Notes: generated by a model not told the origin, from the sequence alone. DNA of 64,000 bases from Chlamydiota bacterium (GCA_013286645.1 JABDFJ010000003.1:1-64000), one strand, 5' to 3'; counted from the stretch's first letter, positions 28,275 through 38,335 are shown. Numbers and translations are program-made.

Positions 28275-29033
28275 TTAGGTTCCTTCCTTGGAAGGCTCGT
28301 TTAGCCAATCATAACCTTTTTCTTCTAGCTGCAGTGCCATTTCGGGTCCTCCCGATTGGACAATCTTTCCGTCGAGCATGACATGCACAAAATCGGGCTT
28401 AATGTAATCTAATAAGCGTTGGTAATGCGTAATTAACAATAATCCCATGTCTGGGTTCATGAGATGATTTACGCCAGCAGCTACTATGCGCATCGCATCG
28501 ATATCTAATCCTGAATCTGTTTCATCGAGGATGGCTAAAGAAGGCTCTAGCACCGCCATCTGCAAAATCTCATTGCGCTTTTTCTCGCCGCCAGAAAAAC
28601 CTTCATTCAGATTGCGATCTTTGAACTCAGTTTTGACTTCAACCAATGCCATCTTTTTTGCTAGCAGTTTTTCAAAATCTTCTACAGACACTTCTTGTTG
28701 TCCGCGTGCTTTGCAATTAGCATTGTAGGCTGTACGCAAAAACTGCACGTTGCTCACCCCAGGAATCTCCACAGGATATTGGAAGCTCATAAATAATCCT
28801 AAATGGGCACGTTCCTCAGGGGCTAGTTCCAGAAGATTTTTCCCTTTAAACAACACAGAGCCACTCGTCACCTCATAACTGGGATGTCCGGCAAGCACTT
28901 TGGCTAACGTTGACTTGCCAGCTCCATTAGGCCCCATGATGGCATGGATTTCTCCGGCATTGACTTTAAGGTTAAATCCTTTCAAGATGGCTTTGCCGTC
29001 GATCGCGGCACACAAATCTTTAATTTCTATCAT
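28275..29033 (-). CDS. sufC: Fe-S cluster assembly ATPase SufC
   Basis: 252 aa; GPNGAGKSTLAKVLAGHPSYEVTSG, FSGGEKKRNEILQMA, LAILDETDSGLDIDA. Confidence 0.96.
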   Translation of the reverse strand: MIEIKDLCAAIDGKAILKGFNLKVNAGEIHAIMGPNGAGKSTLAKVLAGHPSYEVTSGSVLFKGKNLLELAPEERAHLGLFMSFQYPVEIPGVSNVQFLRTAYNANCKARGQQEVSVEDFEKLLAKKMALVEVKTEFKDRNLNEGFSGGEKKRNEILQMAVLEPSLAILDETDSGLDIDAMRIVAAGVNHLMNPDMGLLLITHYQRLLDYIKPDFVHVMLDGKIVQSGGPEMALQLEEKGYDWLNEPSKEGT

Positions 29034-29075
29034 TGTTTTCTTTCTTTATCTGAAATGTTCATGATGGGTTATTGC

Positions 29076-30518
29076 TTATCCGACAGAATTTTCGAGTTTC
29101 AATGTAAGCAACTTTTGTGCTTCCGCAGCAAATTCCAAGGGTAATTCTCGAATGACTTCTTTACAGAATCCATTTACGATCATATTGACTGCATCTTCTT
29201 GAGAAATTCCACGCGACATAAAATAAAATAACTGCTCTTCATTGAGCTTTGATGTGGATGCTTCATGTTCTACTTGGCTGGTCGCATTGCCCACTTCAAT
29301 ATATGGGAACGTATTAGCGGAACATTTATCCCCCACAAGCATCGAATCACACTGCGTATAATTCCTAGCTCCACTGGCCCGCGGCACTACCTTCACTAAC
29401 CCGCGATAGCTATTATGCGAAAAATCGGCAGAAATTCCTTTAGAAACAATCGTCGAACGGGTATTTTTGCCCAAATGGATCATCTTAGTACCTGTATCGG
29501 CCTGCATACGCCCATTCGTTAAGGCCACAGAATAAAATTCGCCAACCGAATTGTCGCCTTGCAAGATCACACTCGGATATTTCCACGTGATGGCCGCGCC
29601 AACCTCTACTTGTGTCCATGAAATCTTAGAATTCACGCCCGCACAGCGCCCGCGTTTAGTCACAAAATTGAATATCCCGCCCTGTCCTGTCTCTGGATGG
29701 CCCGAATACCAGTTTTGTACCGTAGCATACTTGATTTGCGCATTGTCTAACGCCACAAGTTCAACCACAGCGGCGTGCAGTTGATTGTTATCATAGGCCG
29801 GAGCTGTGCATCCTTCCAAATAGCTCACAAAGGAGCCTTCTTCAGCAATGATCAGTGTACGTTCAAATTGGCCAGTCTCTTTGTCGTTAATGCGGAAGTA
29901 GGTAGAAACTTCCATTGGACAATGCACCCCTTTGGGCACATAGACAAAAGAACCATCGGTAAAGACTGCCGAGTTTAGGGCGGCAAAGAAATTATCGCCG
30001 ATTGGCACCACGCTACCCAAATATTTTTCTATTAACTCAGGAAAGCGTTTGATGGCTTCAGAAATCGAACATAGGACGACACCGGCGTCTTCGAGTTTTT
30101 TCTTAAAGGTGGTGCCGATTGATACTGAATCGAACACCATATCAACGGCCACATTCGTCAACCGCTTTTGCTCATCGACAGGGATGCCTAGTCTTTCAAA
30201 GGTGCGCAAAACTTCTGGATCGACATCAGATAAACTATCGAGCGTCGGTTTTTTCTTGGGGGCCGAATAATAACAAATGTCTTGATAATTGATCTCGGGG
30301 TAATTGACATTCGCCCAATGTGGGGGAGCCATTTCCAGCCATTTGCGATAAGCTTTTAGGCGGAATTCTAGGAGATAGGGAGGCTCTTCCTTTTTGGCCG
30401 AGATCGCTCGCACGATCTCTTCGTTCAAGCCTTTGGGCAGCGTATCAGTTTCCACATCGGTTGAAAAACCGTATTTATATTCGGAACTGCTGCGACTAAA
30501 CATCATCTCTGCTGTCAT
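29076..30518 (-). CDS. sufB: Fe-S cluster assembly protein SufB
   Basis: 480 aa; [70 protein letters not shown]. Confidence 0.96.
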   Translation of the reverse strand: MTAEMMFSRSSSEYKYGFSTDVETDTLPKGLNEEIVRAISAKKEEPPYLLEFRLKAYRKWLEMAPPHWANVNYPEINYQDICYYSAPKKKPTLDSLSDVDPEVLRTFERLGIPVDEQKRLTNVAVDMVFDSVSIGTTFKKKLEDAGVVLCSISEAIKRFPELIEKYLGSVVPIGDNFFAALNSAVFTDGSFVYVPKGVHCPMEVSTYFRINDKETGQFERTLIIAEEGSFVSYLEGCTAPAYDNNQLHAAVVELVALDNAQIKYATVQNWYSGHPETGQGGIFNFVTKRGRCAGVNSKISWTQVEVGAAITWKYPSVILQGDNSVGEFYSVALTNGRMQADTGTKMIHLGKNTRSTIVSKGISADFSHNSYRGLVKVVPRASGARNYTQCDSMLVGDKCSANTFPYIEVGNATSQVEHEASTSKLNEEQLFYFMSRGISQEDAVNMIVNGFCKEVIRELPLEFAAEAQKLLTLKLENSVG

Positions 30519-30694
30519 AAATCCTCAATGCCCTAAAATGGCGGATAAACAATCATACATCCTCTGACTACAATTAGACCAAAAAAAAATCAGAAAATGT
30601 TTAAATTTTGTCTATAAAACTCTAGTATAAGACAAAGTTAAAGGGAAAAGCTTACAATTTAAACAATTAATTGTCAATCTATTAAGTCAAGCTC

Positions 30695-30814
30695 CAGCAG
30701 TTCCCGCTAAAAAAACCGTGCCCTTGCCCTTGCCCGAAAATATGGGACTTTACTAAAAAAATGTTGCTAAAGTGATTGCTTTTCCTTGAGAAAGTTTATT
30801 TGCGGGAACTGCTG
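30695..30814 (+). mobile_element. 120-bp MITE-like element, copy 1
   Basis: TIR cagcagttcccgc / gcgggaactgctg; flanks gtcaagctc / gtcaaattc (9 bp, 7/9 match); internal sequence nearly identical to copy 2. Confidence 0.85.
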
Positions 30815-30912
30815 GTCAAATTCACACAAATCACTCTTGCGCACTTTTTGTTCCAGAAATCAAGCAATTTGACTCAATAAAAATTTAGCGTTATAAGCAG
30901 AAGCGATCCAAT

Positions 30913-31605
30913 TTGGGAGGTTTCATGAAAATGTTGTTTTATATTACAGTGCGCATATCTGTAAAAACCTTATTCACCCTCTGTCTTTTATTATACTCTA
31001 TCTCCACACAACCTGCAATAGCGATAACTCCTACTCATCTAGGATTGGAAAAAGACTGTCCTACGGGAGGACAAGAGTGTGCGCTCGAGTATTTCAAAAA
31101 TCTCACTAAAGGGCTATGTGTGGAAGAGATCATTACGGTTGATCCTAAATATTGGCAAGAAAGCCGCAAAGCTTATCCCCTTCCAGCCTATAAACAAGCG
31201 GTCAATATGCCCAAAGAAATCCCGTTGGATCAAATACGCTTCATGCAAGACAGCGCAAGTGGCGATTTTAGTGATGACAAGCATGACATCATCGAAATAG
31301 CCCAAAAAATCCGCGATGGGCAAAAAAAAGTAACGGATTTGCCCCCTATTGAAGTTTGGCTAGATGATCACGGCAACATTTGGACGACCAACCACCGACG
31401 CTTGATCACGATGCTTATTAGTGGCGTCGTCCAGAAAGCACCTGTGATTTTTGTTGATCAAGCTGTGGTGCAGCAAAATGCCTATGAATTTACCACGACC
31501 AATGAGGGTTCAAAAATTATTGTGAAATTGACGGATCAATTGGGTATGGTAGTGGGGCATACCAATCGCTGCGCGAAGGCCATGGGAAAACTGGGTAAAG
31601 ATTGA
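30913..31605 (+). CDS. Secreted protein with ParB/sulfiredoxin-like domain
   Basis: 230 aa; N-terminal signal-like segment (VKTLFTLCLLLYSISTQPAIA); KVTDLPPIEVWLDDHGNIWTTNHRRLITMLISGVVQKAPVIFVDQ resembles the ParB N-terminal nuclease-like fold. Confidence 0.5.
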   Translation: MGGFMKMLFYITVRISVKTLFTLCLLLYSISTQPAIAITPTHLGLEKDCPTGGQECALEYFKNLTKGLCVEEIITVDPKYWQESRKAYPLPAYKQAVNMPKEIPLDQIRFMQDSASGDFSDDKHDIIEIAQKIRDGQKKVTDLPPIEVWLDDHGNIWTTNHRRLITMLISGVVQKAPVIFVDQAVVQQNAYEFTTTNEGSKIIVKLTDQLGMVVGHTNRCAKAMGKLGKD

Positions 31606-31606
31606 C

Positions 31607-31727
31607 CAGCAATTCCCGCTAAAAAGACCCGTGCTCGTGCCCTTGCCCGAAAATATGGGACTTTACGAAAAAAATGTTGCTAAAGTGATTGCTTTTCCTT
31701 GAGAAAGTTTATTAGCGGGAATTGCTG
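31607..31727 (+). mobile_element. 121-bp MITE-like element, copy 2
   Basis: TIR cagcaattcccgct / agcgggaattgctg; perfect 9-bp flanking duplication aagattgac at 31598-31606 and 31728-31736. Confidence 0.9.
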
Positions 31728-31903
31728 AAGATTGACCCCTCATGTTGACTTTGCGCTTGAAAATTGGCTTGTCTAGAAGCGAATTGTTGTCAGAAAACAA
31801 CCATTTTCTGGCAACGGTTCGATCTTAGGCGCCTCATTTTACTTTTGCAATCGTCTTGGCAGAGGAATAAGCAACCACTCATTCGTGTGCTTAACTCCAG
31901 AAA

Positions 31904-34474
31904 CTACCAATCGGCTTTTATGCCGCCAAGTAAGTTATAGGAAGTGGCGTTGGGGGACCACTGCCCTGAGGCTTCGGCAAATAGTTGCAAGCCACAGAAG
32001 AGCTGGGCTTCAAAATCAATGGTACCTTCTAGAGTGTTGCGGTCGAGCTGCACCCCATGCACCACAAAATCACTGCCAAATTGTTGGAATTTAGCATTCA
32101 GGCTGCTTCCTAAAGACGTGTAACGATAGCGCCATGCCAAATCCACGGCTACTGTGACACAATCCAACGGCATAGTCGTCATATGCACGCCCAAACGGCT
32201 ATAGGCTGCGCCTCGACTTTTAGAGGCGATGGAAAGATCAATCACCTCACTGCCATGATGCTCGGTGATGCTATGGCGATAGAAATACCCTCCTTCAATG
32301 CCTACAAAAGGCTGAATGAGCAGACATTCCAATGCAACATCTACTCCCCCTTCCACATACAGGTTCCCTTGATAAACTTTAGGGGTGCTTTTAGCATGAT
32401 AGCGTAAGTCCCCCACATGCACATGTCGCTTTAAATGCTGTTCACTATAGCCAAATGTCAAATCGCTCAATACATAGAAACAACGTGGACGGTATAGTCC
32501 ATAAACGCCACCAAAGGCGTTATACCCCTTGCCTCTGCCTCCTAAGTTGTAATCGAAATGGGTGTTTTCATAGGAAGCTGCACCCCCGAGCGTATATTCT
32601 GAATCACAACTCGTTTGCCCTCCCACAGTAATCTCATAACCATTGGCCTCGTAGCCTCTTGCCTTTTTATCTCCATGCACACAACTGTGTTCATAGCTGG
32701 AATCCATCCAGAGTCCTGATGAATTTATTGGGGCGCAGCAGCAAGGATCGGTGACAATCAGCGTGCGCACAGGGTTGTATAAGCGCTGAATGAATTTCTG
32801 GTTAGCCAATTGCGACTGCACCACCACATTGGAATACTGCTCGCCACTCAGCTGGTCAAGCGCCCTTTGGGCCTGGGTGGGTGGCAAGGTCACCAAAGCA
32901 TTTAATAAGGCCGCTTCGTCAGGAGTGGGACGGCTGATGCTCTGCAGCTGTGTGGCCACAGCACTTTGGTTAGGTGTTTGTGGGAGGAAGGCCATCTTAT
33001 TGGTAAAATGCAGAAAGACATTATTGGCATCATAGCTAAGGCTAAAAGCGATCAAGGGGTTATGCGTAATTAAATGCGCATATGTGCCGTCCACACCGCC
33101 ATCTGCATGCAAAATCGGCATGGTAAAGGCCGCATTGGGCGCCAACTGCTCAACGCCATCATTAAGAGCAGCCACGTCGACGGTAATTTCAGGATCCAAA
33201 AAGGCTGGGCCACCCACATGGATGTATGAGGTAACTCCGAGCTCTTCGACAAAAACTTGATAAAGCGTGTGTGATTGCTGCAGCAAATCGCCATGGACAG
33301 ACAAGGTGCCTGGCGTATTTTGCACATTCGGTATCCCTGGGATAATAGTAACGCCGGTATGGAGGCGAAGTTCCCCTAAAATAGTGCCAGTGCCTGTTAA
33401 AATACCTGAGTCAAGGACAGCTAGATCCCCTCCCAAAGTGCTATATAAGGCAAAAATACCATCCAAAATAAGTGTTGTGCCACTAAAACCTGAGCCGTCT
33501 GCCCAGAAGTTAAACAAACAGTCATCGGTTTTTCCCACGAGCCCTTTGCCCTGCAATATGCCACTAAAACCATAAAAGAGCTCTCCTCCAGCCGGCTGCG
33601 CCAATACAAGCTGAGTGTTATCCCCTGCCATCGTAATGGTAGCAAAGCTAGGAAAACCGCCAGGCCCAAAAAAGAGCCGACTACGATCAAAAAGGGTAAT
33701 ATTAGCTGTGGCAGCTTCAGTAATGTTCACGAAATCGGACCCCACAAAACCTATGAAATTAACTTGTGATTGATCTTTAGCTACAATTGTTGCATTGCCC
33801 CCACGCGCTTCTTCCTGAAATAGCAAGAGAGATGAGCCAGTCAACTCGAAAAAAGCATCTCCCGCCGAAGCGAAGTCTATAACAACACTGCCATCATTGC
33901 AAAAAATCTTAGGGCTACCCAGCGAGTTGTCTCCCAAAGGAAATGAAGCTGCCTCTACCTTAAGTAGGGCCGAATCGCTGATATTGTAGACAACTTTACC
34001 TGAATTGCTGACATCTGGCGATGATTCCACAAAGTGCAAAGTAGCACCTTGCGTGATATCAAAAGTTTGAATCACATTGCTCAAATTTTCTACACCAGTT
34101 TCAACAAAAGGATTGTCAGGGTCATCCGGTACCATAATATCAAGTTCAGTAGAAGGTCCTGAAATCGAAAATGTATAAGGCGTGGTATTTGTTTCCTCAA
34201 AACGAATGAGATTAGGGGCAAAAGGGTTAGTCACAGGATTCACATTCCTGCCAGTAAAGATGGGAGAGGTCCAGGCGGAGGGAGGAATGGTATTGAAGGC
34301 CGCAATATTAGTATCTTTGGGCACGGTGCCAGTATTCCAATTCGTAGGGTTATCTAAACGTGCATCTTGGCCCCCAATTTTCCAAGAAATTTCCGTTTCT
34401 GGTGGAGGTGGTACATCTCCAAAAACCGCAGATGCCGAGATAATAAGAGTGAAGACGCCGATCATTTTGTGCAT
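31904..34474 (-). CDS. Autotransporter (type Va-like) / Pmp-like outer-membrane protein
   Basis: Signal peptide (MHKMIGVFTLIISASAVFG), beta-helix passenger, C-terminal barrel (SGLWMDSSYEHSCVHGDKKARGYEANGYEITVGGQTSCDSEYTLGGAASYENTHFDY ... NLLGGIKADW). Start taken at the internal ATG 34474. Confidence 0.82.
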   Translation of the reverse strand: MHKMIGVFTLIISASAVFGDVPPPPETEISWKIGGQDARLDNPTNWNTGTVPKDTNIAAFNTIPPSAWTSPIFTGRNVNPVTNPFAPNLIRFEETNTTPYTFSISGPSTELDIMVPDDPDNPFVETGVENLSNVIQTFDITQGATLHFVESSPDVSNSGKVVYNISDSALLKVEAASFPLGDNSLGSPKIFCNDGSVVIDFASAGDAFFELTGSSLLLFQEEARGGNATIVAKDQSQVNFIGFVGSDFVNITEAATANITLFDRSRLFFGPGGFPSFATITMAGDNTQLVLAQPAGGELFYGFSGILQGKGLVGKTDDCLFNFWADGSGFSGTTLILDGIFALYSTLGGDLAVLDSGILTGTGTILGELRLHTGVTIIPGIPNVQNTPGTLSVHGDLLQQSHTLYQVFVEELGVTSYIHVGGPAFLDPEITVDVAALNDGVEQLAPNAAFTMPILHADGGVDGTYAHLITHNPLIAFSLSYDANNVFLHFTNKMAFLPQTPNQSAVATQLQSISRPTPDEAALLNALVTLPPTQAQRALDQLSGEQYSNVVVQSQLANQKFIQRLYNPVRTLIVTDPCCCAPINSSGLWMDSSYEHSCVHGDKKARGYEANGYEITVGGQTSCDSEYTLGGAASYENTHFDYNLGGRGKGYNAFGGVYGLYRPRCFYVLSDLTFGYSEQHLKRHVHVGDLRYHAKSTPKVYQGNLYVEGGVDVALECLLIQPFVGIEGGYFYRHSITEHHGSEVIDLSIASKSRGAAYSRLGVHMTTMPLDCVTVAVDLAWRYRYTSLGSSLNAKFQQFGSDFVVHGVQLDRNTLEGTIDFEAQLFCGLQLFAEASGQWSPNATSYNLLGGIKADW

Positions 34475-34497
34475 AATCTGATACCTGATTTCCAAAT

Positions 34498-36948
34498 TTA
34501 ATCTCCTGGGCAAATGCCGCTGCTGACTTGATTAATATTTCCAGTAAGGATTGCCGGCACGCTGTTGTCATGTTGTTCCAAGTTAAGCACTGCCGTTGCT
34601 GAATTATTGGCAACGTGGTAACCAGGGTATGTATTGTTAGACAGGCATACTGATAGCTCTCCAGTCGCTGTAGGATCATTGCGGGCGCCATGGCCGATTG
34701 AAGCAAGCTTATTGTTTTGAATAATAGCGGTTAGCTTGCCTGGGCCGTCATGCTCCACACTTATGCCGCCAATTCCATCCTGCGTTGACGACAACACATT
34801 CCCGTCGAACGTTATTTTACACTCCTTAGTGGACTGGCCAATGAAAAAATAGCCATATGGTAGATTCGTCTCGTTGTTCGTCACCACGCCCGTAAATTGC
34901 ACGCCCGTAAATGGGTCATCGCCAACTTGTAAAGAGATTGCATTCCCGCTGAAAGAATCCTGTGACGAACCAAACAAAGTGTTATTATCTACCAATAGCT
35001 CAATAATTGACTCGTCAAAAAATACACCAGCAACACCACCTGCGGACACAGTCTTACTGGAGGTATTGTCTCGGAAGGTCATCTTAAGTCGCGATTGAGC
35101 AAATGTGTGCATAAATAGGGTGTGTCGGTCACCATCAGCAATACTCTGTAAAGGTTGGAATCCTGAAAAAGTGTTGTCGCTGATTTCAAAATTAGCGGTG
35201 GATTGGTCTTGTGTAAACAATATTATTCCTTTACCACCGTTTACAAATGCATTCTTGGTGATCTCACATACCAAATCTGCTCTATCATTATTCGAAATGG
35301 TAATATGTTGATACTCTCTAAAATAAGGTTGATTTCGGAAATGCTTTGCGGTGAAGGTATTCGCGGTGACAGTCAAATGAGTTGGTCGTAAATTTCCGAA
35401 TTGGACAGCTCCCCTTTGATTATGGATGATGTTATTCGCTAATAAGATCTCTCGGTTGGCGTTATCACTGGTAATGTCCACGATGGCAATCCCAGCATTA
35501 ACCAGGGCATTTGGCAATTCCAGCAGCTGATTATCCGTTATGGCAATTTTTCCACTGGCATCCTGTAATAGAATTTGAAAAACGTTTTGAGCAGGTCCAC
35601 CAAAAAAACCGAAAGTTACCGGTAAAAAGGTACTTATGGTCATGAGATTATGATTGATGTTGACATCGGTAAAGGTGTCCCCAAATATTCCAAATTGGCT
35701 ATTGCCGATGTGGATCCCGGAAACTTCATTGTGATTGGCAAGTATGACAGCCGCATCGAATATATTAGTAATGGTGATCAGCGGCATCTCTGTACCTTGC
35801 GCCGGAATGACGAATGGTCCGTTAGTCGTGGCAATCGTATGGTCAATGCTGGCGCCCCAAAGAGCTTGGTTATCTTGTAGGGTAATGCCATTATTCATGC
35901 CTCTATCACTACCATCCCCTGCATACACATAAAGCACATCGTTGGGTTTCGAGGCATCTTGGACCTGCCCAAGTGATGGAAATGGGTGTTCAAAAGTGCC
36001 ATCGACAGCGAAATGACTGGTATTATCGACGAACCAGAATTTGAGCGGCTTTCCGGTCGTGGCATCGCGTGCCTTGGACTTAGCCCGATGGCGGTCGACC
36101 ACAATAATCTCTTGTCTGGCGACAGGCTTTAGGGATTTAGTATGCAGAAGTGCGTTGTCAGCATAACAACAATGGATATTATTTTGCTGTGTGCAACCCG
36201 CCCCTGGACCAAATGGCACTTGAATACTCAACATCCCTTGTACAAGGCCCTTAAAGAGACGGTCGTACGAACCACTCACCTCTAGCTTGAGATAATTCCA
36301 AGCGTTGAGATCAATCCGCGCTTTACCCCCAACGGTATGCTTATGGGGGCCGATAAAGTAATAAGGGCCGATGCCACAATATAGAGAAAAATCTTGCCAT
36401 TGAGCTAAGGAAGAGCCTAGCTCGGCATCGATGCCGCGCAAGGCAATTTCCTGTTTGTGGCTAATGAGCGCATAGTGCCCTTTAAAACCGCTAAACTGGT
36501 AATCATAGCGGTGTGAGGTGGTGCGGCCGACTGGCAGATAGGCGTTGAGACGGAAATCCCACGCACACCCCAGAGATTCAAGGCCGAGGCCTATTTGATT
36601 GAATGCGCGATGGTGCGTGTCGCGGTAGTCGTAAAAGAGATTTGCCCCCCATACTCTGGTGTCGACGTAGCGCAGACCTAAGCCCGCATTGGCGGCTAAT
36701 TTACCATTATCAAATACATGTCCACGCAGATCGGCAAAAGGCACCCATGAGTGTTGAAAACTGTCGGGTAACGCCAGGAAGAAGTCGGCGGAGGTGTAGC
36801 CTGTCTGATACCCAATCCCTTTGCCTTCAATGTGCGCGACTTCAAAGGAAAGGGGCGGAGGTTGATCTCCACCTTCCCAAGAAAAAAGCGTTTGTGAAAG
36901 GCTTAGCAAAGTCAATACTGACAGGGAGTGTTTATGAATGCTTTTCAT
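34498..36948 (-). CDS. Inverse-autotransporter-like outer-membrane protein with beta-helix passenger
   Basis: 816 aa; N-terminal barrel (FADLRGHVFDNGKLAANAGLGLRYVDTRVWGANLFYDYRDTHHRAFNQIGLGLESLGCAWDFRLNAYLPVG), then repeated N/I/V-rich beta-helix coils. Confidence 0.8.
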   Translation of the reverse strand: MKSIHKHSLSVLTLLSLSQTLFSWEGGDQPPPLSFEVAHIEGKGIGYQTGYTSADFFLALPDSFQHSWVPFADLRGHVFDNGKLAANAGLGLRYVDTRVWGANLFYDYRDTHHRAFNQIGLGLESLGCAWDFRLNAYLPVGRTTSHRYDYQFSGFKGHYALISHKQEIALRGIDAELGSSLAQWQDFSLYCGIGPYYFIGPHKHTVGGKARIDLNAWNYLKLEVSGSYDRLFKGLVQGMLSIQVPFGPGAGCTQQNNIHCCYADNALLHTKSLKPVARQEIIVVDRHRAKSKARDATTGKPLKFWFVDNTSHFAVDGTFEHPFPSLGQVQDASKPNDVLYVYAGDGSDRGMNNGITLQDNQALWGASIDHTIATTNGPFVIPAQGTEMPLITITNIFDAAVILANHNEVSGIHIGNSQFGIFGDTFTDVNINHNLMTISTFLPVTFGFFGGPAQNVFQILLQDASGKIAITDNQLLELPNALVNAGIAIVDITSDNANREILLANNIIHNQRGAVQFGNLRPTHLTVTANTFTAKHFRNQPYFREYQHITISNNDRADLVCEITKNAFVNGGKGIILFTQDQSTANFEISDNTFSGFQPLQSIADGDRHTLFMHTFAQSRLKMTFRDNTSSKTVSAGGVAGVFFDESIIELLVDNNTLFGSSQDSFSGNAISLQVGDDPFTGVQFTGVVTNNETNLPYGYFFIGQSTKECKITFDGNVLSSTQDGIGGISVEHDGPGKLTAIIQNNKLASIGHGARNDPTATGELSVCLSNNTYPGYHVANNSATAVLNLEQHDNSVPAILTGNINQVSSGICPGD

Positions 36949-37111
36949 CTGTTATCCTAAAAGGAAAAAATTTCCATAATTAGGAGTAAAGTATTAAGTA
37001 CACTTATAAGCTGTCAACTTAAATTTCTTATTTACCGTTTAAAAACATTCATATGCGGTATCGCTGATCATCGAGATTGGTTGCTAAGAGGTTGGTAGTT
37101 AAACCTAATCC

Positions 37112-37318
37112 TTATTTATGTTTCTTATTATGGGGTGTAAATTTTGGGCTATTATTGGGTGTAACTCTTCTCATATCGACACTATAGTCAAATATACACC
37201 CACCCGAGACTTTTTTCAAATCGTCATCAGAGAGTTCTGCTTCCTTTTTTTTCAGATCTCCTTTCTCTGATGCTATTTTTTCTTGTGGTACTTTTTTGAA
37301 TTCTTTACCTTCATTCAT
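37112..37318 (-). CDS. Putative double-glycine-leader peptide (bacteriocin/RiPP precursor-like)
   Basis: Start at internal ATG 37318 (MNEGKEFKKVPQEKIASEKGDLKKKEAELSDDDLKKVSGG|CIFDYSVDMRRVTPNNSPKFTPHNKKHK); purine-rich AAGGAAGG upstream as RBS. Confidence 0.6.
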   Translation of the reverse strand: MNEGKEFKKVPQEKIASEKGDLKKKEAELSDDDLKKVSGGCIFDYSVDMRRVTPNNSPKFTPHNKKHK

Positions 37319-37452
37319 AGCTGCCTTCCTTGTTGTTAAACAAAACAACTTCACTTCTTCCCTATGCTAATAATAACATGTTTTTTAATTATAATAACAT
37401 TTGTTTTTACATTTGTTTTTAACGGGCAAGCCTGGGCTGTCAAAAATCGGAC

Positions 37453-37757
37453 TCATCACAAATTAGAGTACCGCCCTGTTTGAACGCGAAGGTCGCGAAG
37501 CCAGCGAAGATAACGCGAAGATTTTTCTCCTCTGGAAATGCTCTTGCAAATTCATGAAGCTTAAATTATTTATTATCTAAAATCAACGAGGTTGTCTGTT
37601 GGGTTGTTGATTAATTTCAAGGAGAAGTTGGTCAAAGATGGTATCAAAAGATTTGTCTTGAGCAAGTACTTCCAATAAATAAAAACCATCTTCGCGCTGT
37701 CTTCGCTGGCTTCACGGCCTTCGCGTTCAAATAGGGCGGTACGCTAATTTGTGATGA
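37453..37757. mobile_element. GxxExxY-element copy with decayed interior
   Basis: 70-bp terminal inverted repeats at 37453-37522 and 37688-37757. Confidence 0.85.
37531..37678 (+). pseudogene. GxxExxY gene remnant (3' part only)
   Basis: Nearly identical to the 3' end of the intact gene at 61247-61660, but with CAA->TAA (nonsense), S->Y, P->S and A->V changes and no 5' part. Confidence 0.85.
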
Positions 37758-37765
37758 GCCTTTTT

Positions 37766-38335
37766 TTACTCCTTCCCAGCAGCCATCTTCACGGCTTGCG
37801 CATAGCTCTCTGTGCGCAAGCTATCCATCGCATAAGTATATGAGTTGAGCGTTCCGTAGATAATAACCCCATCCATCGATGTGATCGAGGCTATATTATC
37901 TAAAGAGGGGTAGACAAAATATCCAGGGTTTGGCTGAACGCGAATGCGCAAGACGACATCTTCTAAGGTCAAAGGGAAAGTAGTAAAACAAGCCTGAAAT
38001 TTTTCGGGATGCGCATTCATGCCATCGATAAAAGTCCCCACCAAGTAAGTGATCATCTTGCGGGCATAAGGAATATCTACCTTATCGTCGAGTTCGAAGA
38101 GCAATGCCAGTTTAGTGACCTTGCCACCACACTGTGCTTCAGCATTTTTAGCCACCAATTTAAGGCGCGGATTAAACTTTGACTGCTCTATGGCAAAACA
38201 ATCGATGTAGTGATCAATGGCTGTCGGCAACCCTAATAATGGGGTCAAGACAGTATCTTCTTCCTCAGCCACTACATTCATGCCGTGCAGCAACACCATC
38301 AACCAGGCTAAAATTACATAGATACGCACTTTCAT
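37766..38335 (-). CDS. Hypothetical secreted protein
   Basis: 189 aa; signal peptide MKVRIYVILAWLMVLLHGMNVVA; no recognised domain. Confidence 0.55.
   Translation of the reverse strand: MKVRIYVILAWLMVLLHGMNVVAEEEDTVLTPLLGLPTAIDHYIDCFAIEQSKFNPRLKLVAKNAEAQCGGKVTKLALLFELDDKVDIPYARKMITYLVGTFIDGMNAHPEKFQACFTTFPLTLEDVVLRIRVQPNPGYFVYPSLDNIASITSMDGVIIYGTLNSYTYAMDSLRTESYAQAVKMAAGKE

Noticed and set aside
30913-31605. Calling this gene chromosome-partition parB because Chlamydia has parB near sufS
   Set aside because: It has a signal-like N-terminus, lacks the ParB HTH/CTP-binding layout and lies upstream of sufB; only a ParB-like fold is suggested.
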